The translations under genes were made by a program, and so were the position numbers. A stretch of DNA of 64,000 nucleotides from Thaumasiovibrio sp047250365 (lineage in GTDB: Bacteria; Pseudomonadota; Gammaproteobacteria; Enterobacterales; Vibrionaceae): assembly GCF_047250365.1 (NCBI RefSeq), contig NZ_JBLBVL010000001.1, positions 558,001 through 622,000 on the forward strand, read 5' to 3'. This document shows positions 36,208 to 44,434 of the stretch, in pieces. The notes under the pieces are model-generated. The model saw nothing but the letters and a program-made list of their open reading frames with translations, did not search any database and had not been told where the DNA came from. Positions within the stretch are counted from its first letter, which is position 1, and every line of letters starts with the position of its first letter.

Positions 36208-37590
36208 CTAAATAGGAATATCCACCCCTGCGTCGCGCATTTTGGCTAATTTGTAGCGTAATGTTCTAGGGCTAATCCCGAGACGCTCAGCCACCTCTTT
36301 TCGTCGCCCATTACAGGCTTTTAACGTATCAAGAATAATCGTGAACTCCTGCTCACGAAGTTCTGTTCCCAATCCTTCCGTACTCGCTGTCGGTGAGGAG
36401 GGAGGCGCGGCTTGTGGCGCCAACATGGGAACCACCACTTCAATCGTAGACGTTGCCAACCCTTGCCAATCAGCGCCTTCCAGCAGAATATGCCCACTCT
36501 CAATCTGTTGATCTGCGAGTATCAACGCGCGCTGAATAACATTATCCAGTTCACGCACGTTGCCTGGCCAACTGTACTGTTGTAGAGCATGTTGCGCACA
36601 CGCTGACAATGAAGGCAAAGCCAGCCCCTGCTTGCGGCAGTGGCGTTCAATTAAATGCTGAGCAAGTGGAATGATATCGGCTGGGCGCTCGCACAGTGCC
36701 AGCCAAGTGAGTGGGAAAACATTCAAGCGATAATAGAGATCTTCTCGAAAATGTCCCTCTGCAACATGCTGACGTAAATCTCGGTTACTGGTAGCCAGAA
36801 TGCGAACATCTAATTTAATGGTTTTACGGCTACCTAATCGTTCCACTTCGCGTTCTTGTAACACACGCAATAACTTAGCTTGTAAATTTAAGTCCATTTC
36901 GCTGACTTCATCTAACAAGATGGTGCCACCTTGGGCTTGTTCAAACTTACCAGGGCACGCTTGTACCGCACCGGTAAATGCGCCCTTCTCATAGCCAAAC
37001 AGAGTGGCTTCTAGCATATTATCGGGGATGGCTGCGCAGTTGATCGCGACAAATGGTTGCTCTTTACGTGATGAATGCGCGTGTATGTACTGCGATAAGA
37101 CCTCTTTACCACTTCCGCTAGGCCCTAATACCATGACAGTCGCATCTGTTGCCGCCACTTTTTCAGCCAGCGCTAACAAGTGCAAACTCTTCGGATCAGC
37201 GACCACGGTTTTATGACGGTCGGTTTTTGCTGGTGCGTAACGGCTGACCATATTCAATAGCACCTCTGGCGCAAAAGGCTTTGCCATATAATCGACAGCA
37301 CCATCACGCATCGCAGCAACCGCATCTTGTATGTTGGCGTAGGCGGTCATTAACAGTACGGGTAGCTTAGGCCAATGAAGTTTAATGCTACGCAATAACC
37401 CCAAACCATCCATGCCAGCCATTTGTACATCTGAAACAACGATATCAACCTGATGTTGCTTTAATAATACAATCGCTTGCTCTGCACTGTCGGCTTCTAA
37501 CCACTGGTATCCAGCCAATGATAATGTATCAACCAGAGCTTCGCGCAAACCTTCATCATCTTCTACTACTAGCACTCTGCTCTGGTGCAT
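36208..37590 (-). CDS. flrC: Sigma-54-dependent response regulator FlrC
   Basis: A 460-residue activator. The receiver domain has phospho-acceptor Asp54 (VSDVQMAGMDG). The AAA+ domain has Walker A GPSGSGKE and the sigma-54 contact loop GAFTGA. The C-terminal Fis-type helix-turn-helix has RRKEVAERLGISPRTLRYKL. Phosphorylated by FlrB, it switches on class III hook and first-flagellin promoters. It overlaps the flrB end by 22 bases. Confidence 0.95.
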   Translation of the reverse strand: MHQSRVLVVEDDEGLREALVDTLSLAGYQWLEADSAEQAIVLLKQHQVDIVVSDVQMAGMDGLGLLRSIKLHWPKLPVLLMTAYANIQDAVAAMRDGAVDYMAKPFAPEVLLNMVSRYAPAKTDRHKTVVADPKSLHLLALAEKVAATDATVMVLGPSGSGKEVLSQYIHAHSSRKEQPFVAINCAAIPDNMLEATLFGYEKGAFTGAVQACPGKFEQAQGGTILLDEVSEMDLNLQAKLLRVLQEREVERLGSRKTIKLDVRILATSNRDLRQHVAEGHFREDLYYRLNVFPLTWLALCERPADIIPLAQHLIERHCRKQGLALPSLSACAQHALQQYSWPGNVRELDNVIQRALILADQQIESGHILLEGADWQGLATSTIEVVVPMLAPQAAPPSSPTASTEGLGTELREQEFTIILDTLKACNGRRKEVAERLGISPRTLRYKLAKMRDAGVDIPI

Positions 37591-38615
37591 TCCTTTTCTC
37601 CATTATTCTGTGTACAGCGAGGAATGGTGATAGAAAACGTACTTCCTCCACCGATTTTGGATTGAATCGACAGCACACCGCTGTGTGCCTTGGTAACCAT
37701 ATTGGCAACGGCCAGACCTAAGCCTGTCCCTTGCTGGCGTGTGGTGAAAAAAGGCTCTAACACTTTTTCGATAACGTCATTGGTCATCCCTGGGCCGTTA
37801 TCTTCAACATCGATAACAATGGTATTGCCCTGCTGTTGACAACGCAATGCAATCCGGCAGCCATTACCTGCTGCTTGAATTGCATTAATCACTATATTAC
37901 TCACCGCGCTAGCTAGCGCGTTGACATTGCCTAACACCATTAAGGCTTCATCATCACAATCCACACTAAAATCAACGTCGTGCTTGCTGATTAATGCATC
38001 GACCATACGTTCGATTTCATTCAATAACTGCTCAAGCGAAAACGGGGCAGCCACTTTATTGTCGCCTCCCTTGGCAAACAGCAGCATATCACTCACCTGC
38101 TTTTCTAAGTCATGCAAACGATCGACCAATTTGGTTTGAAAGCGCTGCCGGACGTTTGGCTGAATGTTGTCAGCCCCTAAATTTTCGGCATACAACAATG
38201 CGCTGGAAAGAGGAGTACGGATCTGGTGAGCTAAAGATGCCACCATACGCCCCAAAGAAGAGAAGCGTTGTAAGTCACTAACGCGTGCTTGGAGTAAACG
38301 GGTTTCCGTCATGTCGGTAATTAAGATTAACTGCCCACTATTTGAAGCCGAAATCGCCAGCTTCACTTTTTTTCCATCACGCAAGGAGATTTCATGCCCA
38401 TCATCTTCTCGGGGATCAAAAGCGCGTTGAATTACAGAAAACCAACGTTCACCTACCAACGGCAGCCCTAACAGGCGTACGGCCTCTGGGTTTGCTTCCG
38501 ATACATTTCCGTGCGGATCTAGCAATATAACCCCCGCAGGCATTGCGTTCATTACCTGTTGATAACGACCAACTTGCTCCGACAACTGTTCAATTTGTCG
38601 TCCCATTAACTCCAT
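37569..38615 (-). CDS. flrB: Flagellar sensor kinase FlrB
   Basis: A 348-residue soluble histidine kinase, without membrane segments. A PAS domain covers about 13-105, the phospho-acceptor is His130 in SLAHQIRTPLSS, and the ATP-binding domain has NIVINAIQAAG, DVEDNGPGM and GTGLGLAV. It phosphorylates FlrC. The operon flrBC has its own sigma-54 type promoter, FlrA-dependent in Vibrio. Confidence 0.95.
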   Translation of the reverse strand: MELMGRQIEQLSEQVGRYQQVMNAMPAGVILLDPHGNVSEANPEAVRLLGLPLVGERWFSVIQRAFDPREDDGHEISLRDGKKVKLAISASNSGQLILITDMTETRLLQARVSDLQRFSSLGRMVASLAHQIRTPLSSALLYAENLGADNIQPNVRQRFQTKLVDRLHDLEKQVSDMLLFAKGGDNKVAAPFSLEQLLNEIERMVDALISKHDVDFSVDCDDEALMVLGNVNALASAVSNIVINAIQAAGNGCRIALRCQQQGNTIVIDVEDNGPGMTNDVIEKVLEPFFTTRQQGTGLGLAVANMVTKAHSGVLSIQSKIGGGSTFSITIPRCTQNNGEKECTRAEC

Positions 38616-38661
38616 GGTGACATGTTCTCTTTTTTGACAGACTACTCAACTGACAAACATA

Positions 38662-38677
38662 TGCATAATCCATACCA
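38662..38677 (-). promoter_or_regulatory. Sigma-54 type promoter for flrBC
   Basis: On the minus strand TGGTAT-N5-ATGCA, with GG and GC 10 bases apart, 46 bases before the flrB start. It lies between the flrA terminator and flrB, exactly where a separate promoter is needed. Confidence 0.6.
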
Positions 38678-38732
38678 TAAGGTAAAATCATGCATTGCTG
38701 ATATAAAACAATGATTTAAAATTATAACATGC

Positions 38733-38762
38733 AAAAAAAAGAGTCAAATTAATGACTCTTTT
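38733..38762 (-). terminator. Intrinsic terminator of flrA
   Basis: On the minus strand a perfect stem AAAAGAGTCA / TGACTCTTTT with a six-base loop is followed by a run of eight T. It lies 45 bases after the flrA stop and separates flrA from flrBC. Confidence 0.92.
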
Positions 38763-38807
38763 ATAAGATACGGGCAATTAAGGTAAGATACAACAGCCTG
38801 TTATCAC

Positions 38808-40268
38808 CTAAGCACACTCACGTGCAAGCTGATACTTACGCATTTTTTCTACCAACGTAGTACGGCGCATACCCAACATATCAGCGGCACGAGCAACAAC
38901 CCAGTCCTGCACGTCTAATGCTTGCAAGATCATTTCAACTTCTAAGTCCGCCAACATCTCTTTTAAGTTAACCCCTTCCGGGGGGAGGGCGGATAGGTCG
39001 CTATTCTGCTCTAAATCATCGTCTGCAAAGTTATCAGAAAATAGCGCATTAACGGCCTCACGTTCTTGCATCTCTGTTGATGCCCAGTCTTCCTCCACTA
39101 GCGCCGACATATCAAGATGACGATACTTTTCCGGCAACTGATTAACATCGATAACCCCTTCAGGGTAAATAATCGACATTCGCTCAATTAGATTCGCTAG
39201 TTCACGCACATTTCCCGGCCAATGGTGACCAAGTAAGGACTTAATCGCCCGTTGGCTAAATTGGAATGCACTACCATTGCCCTCAGCCTCTAAGCGGGCT
39301 AACAGCTCCTGAATTAACAGCGGAATGTCTTCAATGCGCTCACGCAGAGCTGGCATTTCGATTGGAAAGACATTTAAGCGATAGTAGAGATCTTCTCGAA
39401 ACAATTGTTCCTTTATCATCTCCTCGAGGTTACGGTGGGTCGCCGCAATAATACGAACATCCGCTTTAAGCGTTTTATTGCCACCAACGCGCTCAAAACA
39501 GCGCTCTTGTAGAACACGTAACAGCTTTACCTGCATTGCGGTCGGCATATCGCCAATTTCATCTAAAAATAACGTGCCACCTTCCGCCATTTCAAAACGA
39601 CCTTTACGGCTTGATATCGCACCGGTAAACGCGCCTTTTTCATGCCCAAACAACTCACTTTCCAACAATTCAGGCGGAATTGCGCCACAATTAACCGGAA
39701 CAAACGGGCCATTTCGGCGTGAGGAGTGATAGTGCACGTTACGCGCCACGACCTCTTTTCCTGTCCCCGACTCGCCCAAAATCATCACATTCGCGTCTGT
39801 TGTGGCAACCTGCTCAATTAAGCGGCGAACCAATCCAATCTGTTCACTGCTGCCCACCAAACTACGAAATAGGGTGGATCGCCCCCCGAAAGTTGGGACT
39901 CGTCGCGTGTTCTTTCCCACAAACTCGTTGCAGTGGCGCAAGACTTCAGATAACTGTACATAGCTTAATGGACGTTTGACTTCACCGACATAATTGGGAA
40001 GCTCTGAGAATAGGCCGTAGTGCTCCTCAAACCCAATAAGCGGAATATGACGAGAAGAGAAAAGAGTCTCTAATGCAGGACGCAACTTATGATTAGAATG
40101 AATATGACCAACGAAACAAGCCTGCCATGGCTGAGTATTGAGTGTTTCATCTAACTCCGACAGCGCGATTGCGTGTACCTTTTTTCCCATAAACTCGAAG
40201 ATAACCCCAAGGTCACGACGACTTTGTGGCTCATCATCGATGACTAGGACTTTTGCTACACCTTGCAT
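38808..40268 (-). CDS. flrA: Master flagellar activator FlrA (FleQ family)
   Basis: A 486-residue sigma-54 activator at the top of the hierarchy. The N-terminal receiver-like domain lacks a phospho-acceptor Asp (the site reads FVGHIH), as in FleQ. The linker has LFRSLVG (133-139) with Arg135, and Arg176 follows Walker A GESGTGKE; these match the two arginines needed for cyclic di-GMP binding in Vibrio cholerae FlrA. GAFTGA is intact and a Fis-type helix-turn-helix ends the protein. It forms a unit of its own. Confidence 0.96.
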   Translation of the reverse strand: MQGVAKVLVIDDEPQSRRDLGVIFEFMGKKVHAIALSELDETLNTQPWQACFVGHIHSNHKLRPALETLFSSRHIPLIGFEEHYGLFSELPNYVGEVKRPLSYVQLSEVLRHCNEFVGKNTRRVPTFGGRSTLFRSLVGSSEQIGLVRRLIEQVATTDANVMILGESGTGKEVVARNVHYHSSRRNGPFVPVNCGAIPPELLESELFGHEKGAFTGAISSRKGRFEMAEGGTLFLDEIGDMPTAMQVKLLRVLQERCFERVGGNKTLKADVRIIAATHRNLEEMIKEQLFREDLYYRLNVFPIEMPALRERIEDIPLLIQELLARLEAEGNGSAFQFSQRAIKSLLGHHWPGNVRELANLIERMSIIYPEGVIDVNQLPEKYRHLDMSALVEEDWASTEMQEREAVNALFSDNFADDDLEQNSDLSALPPEGVNLKEMLADLEVEMILQALDVQDWVVARAADMLGMRRTTLVEKMRKYQLARECA

Positions 40269-40426
40269 GAATACAACTGCCTACTTTAAGTTTCGTTTCG
40301 TTTGAAAAAAATCACGAAAAAATGACAAATACTGCGCATATTGTAATTAAAAGGAGCAAGAAGGCAACTGAGGACACAATAAACCTGTGACCTCAGATTG
40401 ATAGATAACTTCAAGAATTCGAGGGA

Positions 40427-40837
40427 TTACTCAGAAAAATCCGTCAGGGTATGAAACTCGGTTGGGATTTGATCCCATGCCGACTTAATTTCGCGAAGCA
40501 TCTCAACAACATCATCGATAAGATCTGGATTATTCTCCTGATTAGCGACACTTATCTGACGCACCATAAAATCATACAACGCATCAAGGTTGGAGGAGAT
40601 TTCCCCGCCCTCTTCCATCGATAAACACGAGCGTAGGCTCATAATAATATCTAGCGCTTTACCTAAACGCTCCCCTTTGACAGACAGAGTCCCTTGCTCC
40701 ATTGCTGCCTTACCCTGCACTAAACGCTCAATGGCGCCCGCCATTAACATCTGAATCACACGATGTGGCGTCGCCGAGGTCAATTGACTGTCAATTGACA
40801 CCTTTTTATAAGCCTGTAGTGATCCTCTCATTGCCAT
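40427..40837 (-). CDS. fliS: Flagellin export chaperone FliS (FlaJ)
   Basis: A 136-residue all-helical protein. The N-terminus (LQAYKKVSIDSQLTSATPHR) and VIQMLMAGAIERL are FliS signatures. It binds the C-terminus of flagellin to stop early polymerisation. AGGATC precedes the ATG by 8 bases. It is the last gene of the flaG unit, followed by a 158-base gap to flrA in which no clear terminator is visible. Confidence 0.93.
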   Translation of the reverse strand: MAMRGSLQAYKKVSIDSQLTSATPHRVIQMLMAGAIERLVQGKAAMEQGTLSVKGERLGKALDIIMSLRSCLSMEEGGEISSNLDALYDFMVRQISVANQENNPDLIDDVVEMLREIKSAWDQIPTEFHTLTDFSE

Positions 40838-40856
40838 TTCTTTGATCCTGTTGTTC

Positions 40857-41156
40857 TTACCGAAATTTATTGTATAACGTCACGGAACGGTGCCCATGAT
40901 TCAATTTTTTAAGTGTGCTCTGTGTTGCCGACCTTTTGTCAGCAAGGCGAGCAATGAGCGTTTTCGTTCGATCTAATGCCTGCTGCCAGCGCAATGAATC
41001 GACTTTTGTCAACAGCGCTATTTGCTGTAAAAGAGACTCTCGTTGTTGTAACTGCGCACTTAATGGCATCGCTACATCGATATCATCGTTGTCTAAATTC
41101 TCAATGATCTGCTGATCCAATGCTGCCAGTTGGTCAAGCCACTGTTCGTCTAGCAT
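40857..41156 (-). CDS. flaI: Flagellar protein FlaI (FliT-like chaperone candidate)
   Basis: A 99-residue helical, charged protein between fliD and fliS, the place held by flaI in Vibrio and by fliT in enterobacteria. It has no motif that I can name. A role as chaperone for FliD or a regulator of export is inferred from position and size. The start is 19 bases from fliS and 3 bases after fliD. Confidence 0.75.
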   Translation of the reverse strand: MLDEQWLDQLAALDQQIIENLDNDDIDVAMPLSAQLQQRESLLQQIALLTKVDSLRWQQALDRTKTLIARLADKRSATQSTLKKLNHGHRSVTLYNKFR

Positions 41157-41159
41157 CTA

Positions 41160-42527
41160 TTATCCCCCGCCTCCGAACATGCCCTGCATATACGCTAACT
41201 GCGACTGCATCTGTCCCATTGCAGCGTCCATTGACGAGAAACGATCATAGGTGCGTTGCTTTACTCCATCCATGCGTTCATCTAATTTACTCTGCTCCGT
41301 CAGCAAACGGGTATTTTGTTCGGACAGGCTATCTTCGCGAGAACGAATACTACCGGTAATGCCAGTATAAGAATGAATAAGATCTTCAACTTGGCGTGCA
41401 AAACCATTTCGACCACCAAAGAAATCATCCAATCCAGCAAAGTTCTCATTCAGTTGGCGACTAAACACGTCATAGTCAATTTCTAGCCGACCTTGCAACG
41501 TCGTGGTAATACCTAGCTGGCTTAGTGTCTGCAAATTATCCGGAGCCCCCTCAACCGGTTGGGCAAAAAGCTGCCGCAATTGGTTGGTGACACTACGCAC
41601 TAAACTGTCACCCGTTAGTGGCCCACCACGTTGCGTTTGAGCATCGTAGCTAGACAGTGCTTGAGTCACATCGAAAAACTGATTGAACGCACCAACAAAC
41701 TGCTCAATGGCAAATGTTACGGTTTGCCGATCATAGCTCACGGCCAGCTCTGTCGGCTCATCATAAGAGAGCGCGACAATATCAAGGTCAACCCCTTCTA
41801 TCGCGCCCGATACTCGGTTAGTGTCGCTGGAAATGATCGCCAAGCCATCTAATACAATTCGCGCATCCTGAGCCGGTTGCATTTCGTTCATTGCATTTGA
41901 CAGGTGATGGCGGTTATAAGATAAACGCTGCAAGTCACTGACTGGGGAAGCCGTAACCGCAACCGAAATTTGCTGTTGCTCTCCCGTTTGGTCACTGCTT
42001 AACACCAAGCGGGCGCCACGGTCATCTTTGATTATCGAGGCAAGAACACCAGGGTTGTCTGCGGCACGGTTAATATGACGCACCAAATCCACCAACTTAT
42101 CTTGGCCCGATTCAAGCGTAACTTCAAAGCCAAGCGTACCTAAACCAATGCGTAACTGACCTTCTCCTAATGAGTCAGAGGCACTCAATGGCTCAGAGGC
42201 GAGCTTATGCGATTGGGCTAGTTGTTGAACATCGACACTGTATCGCCCCACCGCTGCCGCGGGAGTGGCGACAGCTGAAAGCTGTTGCGGGTCAGAAATA
42301 TCTGTGCGCCGAGCCGCTAATGCATCATTATTGCGAAAGTCTGCCATCATAAATTTCATGGCATCAAGCGACTCCTTTAAGCGGCCATATGCACTGATAT
42401 CCGTTTGAATATCCTGCATACGCTGAGTAATCCGCTCTTCTTTGGGGGCTTTTTCTGCTTGAACCATGCTATCCACCATACTGGTGATATCCATGCCCGT
42501 TGCTAGGCCCGCCATCTGTATTGCCAT
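41160..42527 (-). CDS. fliD: Filament cap protein FliD (FlaH, HAP2)
   Basis: A 455-residue protein. The FliD N-terminal domain (GLATGMDITSMVDSMVQAEKAP) and C-terminal domain (LTGDSLVRSVTNQLRQLF) are clear, with coiled coils at both ends for polymerisation. It caps the filament and helps flagellin fold at the tip. It starts 16 bases after flaG. Confidence 0.95.
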   Translation of the reverse strand: MAIQMAGLATGMDITSMVDSMVQAEKAPKEERITQRMQDIQTDISAYGRLKESLDAMKFMMADFRNNDALAARRTDISDPQQLSAVATPAAAVGRYSVDVQQLAQSHKLASEPLSASDSLGEGQLRIGLGTLGFEVTLESGQDKLVDLVRHINRAADNPGVLASIIKDDRGARLVLSSDQTGEQQQISVAVTASPVSDLQRLSYNRHHLSNAMNEMQPAQDARIVLDGLAIISSDTNRVSGAIEGVDLDIVALSYDEPTELAVSYDRQTVTFAIEQFVGAFNQFFDVTQALSSYDAQTQRGGPLTGDSLVRSVTNQLRQLFAQPVEGAPDNLQTLSQLGITTTLQGRLEIDYDVFSRQLNENFAGLDDFFGGRNGFARQVEDLIHSYTGITGSIRSREDSLSEQNTRLLTEQSKLDERMDGVKQRTYDRFSSMDAAMGQMQSQLAYMQGMFGGGG

Positions 42528-42543
42528 AAAACTTCCGCTTAAA

Positions 42544-42981
42544 TTAGACTTTTGTCGACACTAACCCACCATGATACTCAGCCATTTGTCGGGAGAGCTC
42601 GAGCATTTCCTCATTGGGGATCTGCCGAATAACGTTACCACTGCTTTTTTCGTAAACCGTTACCACATTCCGCCCTGACTCATCGTCGATACGAAATGAT
42701 AAATTGGTATTAAAAGTAGCAATAAACTCTTCTAGCCGTTCAACCACACTCACCAGCTGTTCATGAGCCAATGTGCGCTGCTGTTCAAGCTTCTCTGTTT
42801 GTTCAACCCGACGAAATGATAATTCTTGAGATTCATTTACTGTCGATTGGCGAGATGCCTGTGATGGCACTGCCACACTCTCTGAGTTTCTTGCAATATT
42901 TAAGCCAGAATTATGAGTTGAGTGACTCTTTGGCGTAGATAGAAAGGAAATAGGTAAAGATGAGGTATTCTTAATGTCCAT
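42544..42981 (-). CDS. flaG: Flagellar protein FlaG
   Basis: A 145-residue protein. The C-terminal half (about 80-140; FIATFNTNLSFRIDDESGR, VIRQIPNEEMLELS) is the FlaG domain; the first half is polar and poorly conserved. FlaG affects filament length. GGGGGAG precedes the ATG. It is first of flaG-fliD-flaI-fliS, and a hairpin sits just 21 bases before its start. Confidence 0.92.
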   Translation of the reverse strand: MDIKNTSSLPISFLSTPKSHSTHNSGLNIARNSESVAVPSQASRQSTVNESQELSFRRVEQTEKLEQQRTLAHEQLVSVVERLEEFIATFNTNLSFRIDDESGRNVVTVYEKSSGNVIRQIPNEEMLELSRQMAEYHGGLVSTKV

Positions 42982-43002
42982 ATAATCTCCCCCAGAGACA
43001 AC

Positions 43003-43031
43003 AAAAGCGACAAGGAGTGCTTGCCGCTTTT
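43003..43031 (-). terminator. Hairpin between second flagellin gene and flaG, probable terminator or attenuator
   Basis: A 12-base stem with one mismatch (AAAAGCGACAAG and CTTGCCGCTTTT, five-base loop) ends in TTTTGTTGT on the minus strand. It lies 22 bases after the flagellin stop. Only 21 bases remain before flaG, so either some read-through feeds flaG or an unrecognised promoter lies inside. Confidence 0.6.
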
Positions 43032-43052
43032 ATCATGGCCTATCAAATAGGA

Positions 43053-44150
43053 TTAACCAAGTAGGCTAAGCGCTGTTTGAGGTGCTTGTTTCGCTTGAGC
43101 AAGAATCGACGTACTTGCTTGCTGCAAGATTTGGCTCTTCGTTAGTTCAGTGGTTTCTTTCGCGAAGTCAACATCACGGATACGGCTGTTAGACGCGTTC
43201 ACGTTTTCGTTAACATTGTTTAGGTTATTAATGGTGTGGCCTAAACGGTTTTGTGCTGCACCGATCTCTGAACGGTTCGAGTCGATCTCTTTTAGTGCGT
43301 TATCTAATACCGCAACCGCTTGCTGTGCGCCACCTACAGTGCTCACATCGATCTCTTGAACGGTTGTTGTGGTGCTTGTACCGTCTAGACCCAACTCACT
43401 CGCTAAATCGCCGGTAACTGTAATTGGATTCTCAGAAACCATCTGCAAAGTTAACTGACCATCATCAGTATGTGTCACCGATGCATTCACATCCGAGGCC
43501 AAACCGTTAATACGGGTCGCAAGCTCTTCGATATCGTCGCCAACTTTAATATCAATGTCTTTGCCGTTAATATTCAAAGTTTTGTCTGCTTCTACTGTCC
43601 AGCTAGCATCTACGCCAGTAGTACCTGCAAGCTTTTCACTGCCAAGCGCGTCAGCACGAACGTTAGCCATCGACATTTGTACCGCTTCACCGGCATCCGC
43701 ACCCACTTGGAATGAACGCGTACCGAATTCACCGTTTAGCAGTTTAGTACCACCAAAAGAGGTTGTCTCTGCAATACGGTTTAGCTCTTTCGTTAACGCA
43801 CCCATCTCTTCTTGGATTGAGTCACGGTCAGCTTGAGAGTTAGATCCGTTTGATGATTGCAACGATAGGTCACGCATACGTTGTAGGATGCTGGTCGTTT
43901 CCTGCATCGAACCTTCTGCGGTTTGTGCCATTGAAATGCCATCATTTGCGTTACGTACTGCAACATCTAAACCACGACTTTGAGTCATCAAACGGTTAGA
44001 GATCTGTAGGCCGGCTGCATCATCTTTTGCTGAATTGATACGTGACCCAGACGCCAAACGCTCCATTGAGTTTGCCGTGTTCTCTGTCGCTGCGTTCAGA
44101 TAGCGCTGTGCGGTCATCGCAGAAACGTTAGTATTTACTGTAACTGCCAT
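43053..44150 (-). CDS. Flagellin, sigma-28-type copy
   Basis: A 365-residue flagellin with the conserved D0/D1 ends (VTVNTNVSAMTAQRYLN at the start; QILQQASTSILAQAKQAPQ near the end) and a short variable middle at about 170-270. It is a paralogue of the flagellin at 44435, near identical at the ends and different in the middle. AAGGAG stands before the ATG. The leader is long (about 150 bases) with a strong sigma-28 promoter, so this is a late, FliA-dependent filament subunit. Confidence 0.95.
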   Translation of the reverse strand: MAVTVNTNVSAMTAQRYLNAATENTANSMERLASGSRINSAKDDAAGLQISNRLMTQSRGLDVAVRNANDGISMAQTAEGSMQETTSILQRMRDLSLQSSNGSNSQADRDSIQEEMGALTKELNRIAETTSFGGTKLLNGEFGTRSFQVGADAGEAVQMSMANVRADALGSEKLAGTTGVDASWTVEADKTLNINGKDIDIKVGDDIEELATRINGLASDVNASVTHTDDGQLTLQMVSENPITVTGDLASELGLDGTSTTTTVQEIDVSTVGGAQQAVAVLDNALKEIDSNRSEIGAAQNRLGHTINNLNNVNENVNASNSRIRDVDFAKETTELTKSQILQQASTSILAQAKQAPQTALSLLG

Positions 44151-44258
44151 TGCAATTCTCCTTATGTTCCCTTAAATGGCTTCGACCAGCGCTGCCGGCA
44201 AAACCTACATTATTCTTGATTCAACTTCTGTAGCGGCAGGCCAGTTAAAACCTTTAGC

Positions 44259-44279
44259 TTTTTTTTTAAATTTTTTTTT
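44259..44279. repeat. T9-A3-T9 tract in the flagellin leader
   Basis: Nine T, three A, nine T on the plus strand, read as A9-T3-A9 in the 5' leader of the second flagellin. It lies between the sigma-28 promoter and the Shine-Dalgarno. Such tracts are prone to length change and bend DNA. Confidence 0.8.
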
Positions 44280-44309
44280 AACAACAGTAAATTGCTGCTT
44301 CATTAAGGG

Positions 44310-44336
44310 ATATCGGCCACAAGGAAATTAAATTGA
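44310..44336 (-). promoter_or_regulatory. Sigma-28 promoter for the second flagellin
   Basis: On the minus strand TCAATTTA, 11 bases, GCCGATAT, against the consensus TAAAGTTT-N11-GCCGATAA. It lies 160 bases before the ATG and just downstream of the terminator of the previous flagellin. Confidence 0.85.
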
Positions 44337-44345
44337 GCCTTTTTT

Positions 44346-44379
44346 AAAACAAAAACGGCAAACTGTTGCCAGTTTGCCG
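44346..44379 (-). terminator. Intrinsic terminator of the first flagellin gene
   Basis: A 10-base perfect stem (CGGCAAACTG / CAGTTTGCCG, four-base loop) followed on the minus strand by GTTTTTGTTTT. It lies 56 bases after the stop codon. Confidence 0.9.
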
Positions 44380-44434
44380 CCTCGTTACTTTGCGTTGGTC
44401 ATTGCGGGTTACCAGTGACCTAACAGCAGAAGAA

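Noticed and set aside
40269..40426. Promoter of flrA in the 158 bases between flrA and fliS
   Set aside because: A minus-strand TTGTCA is present but no -10 element at proper spacing; I could not place the start with any confidence.
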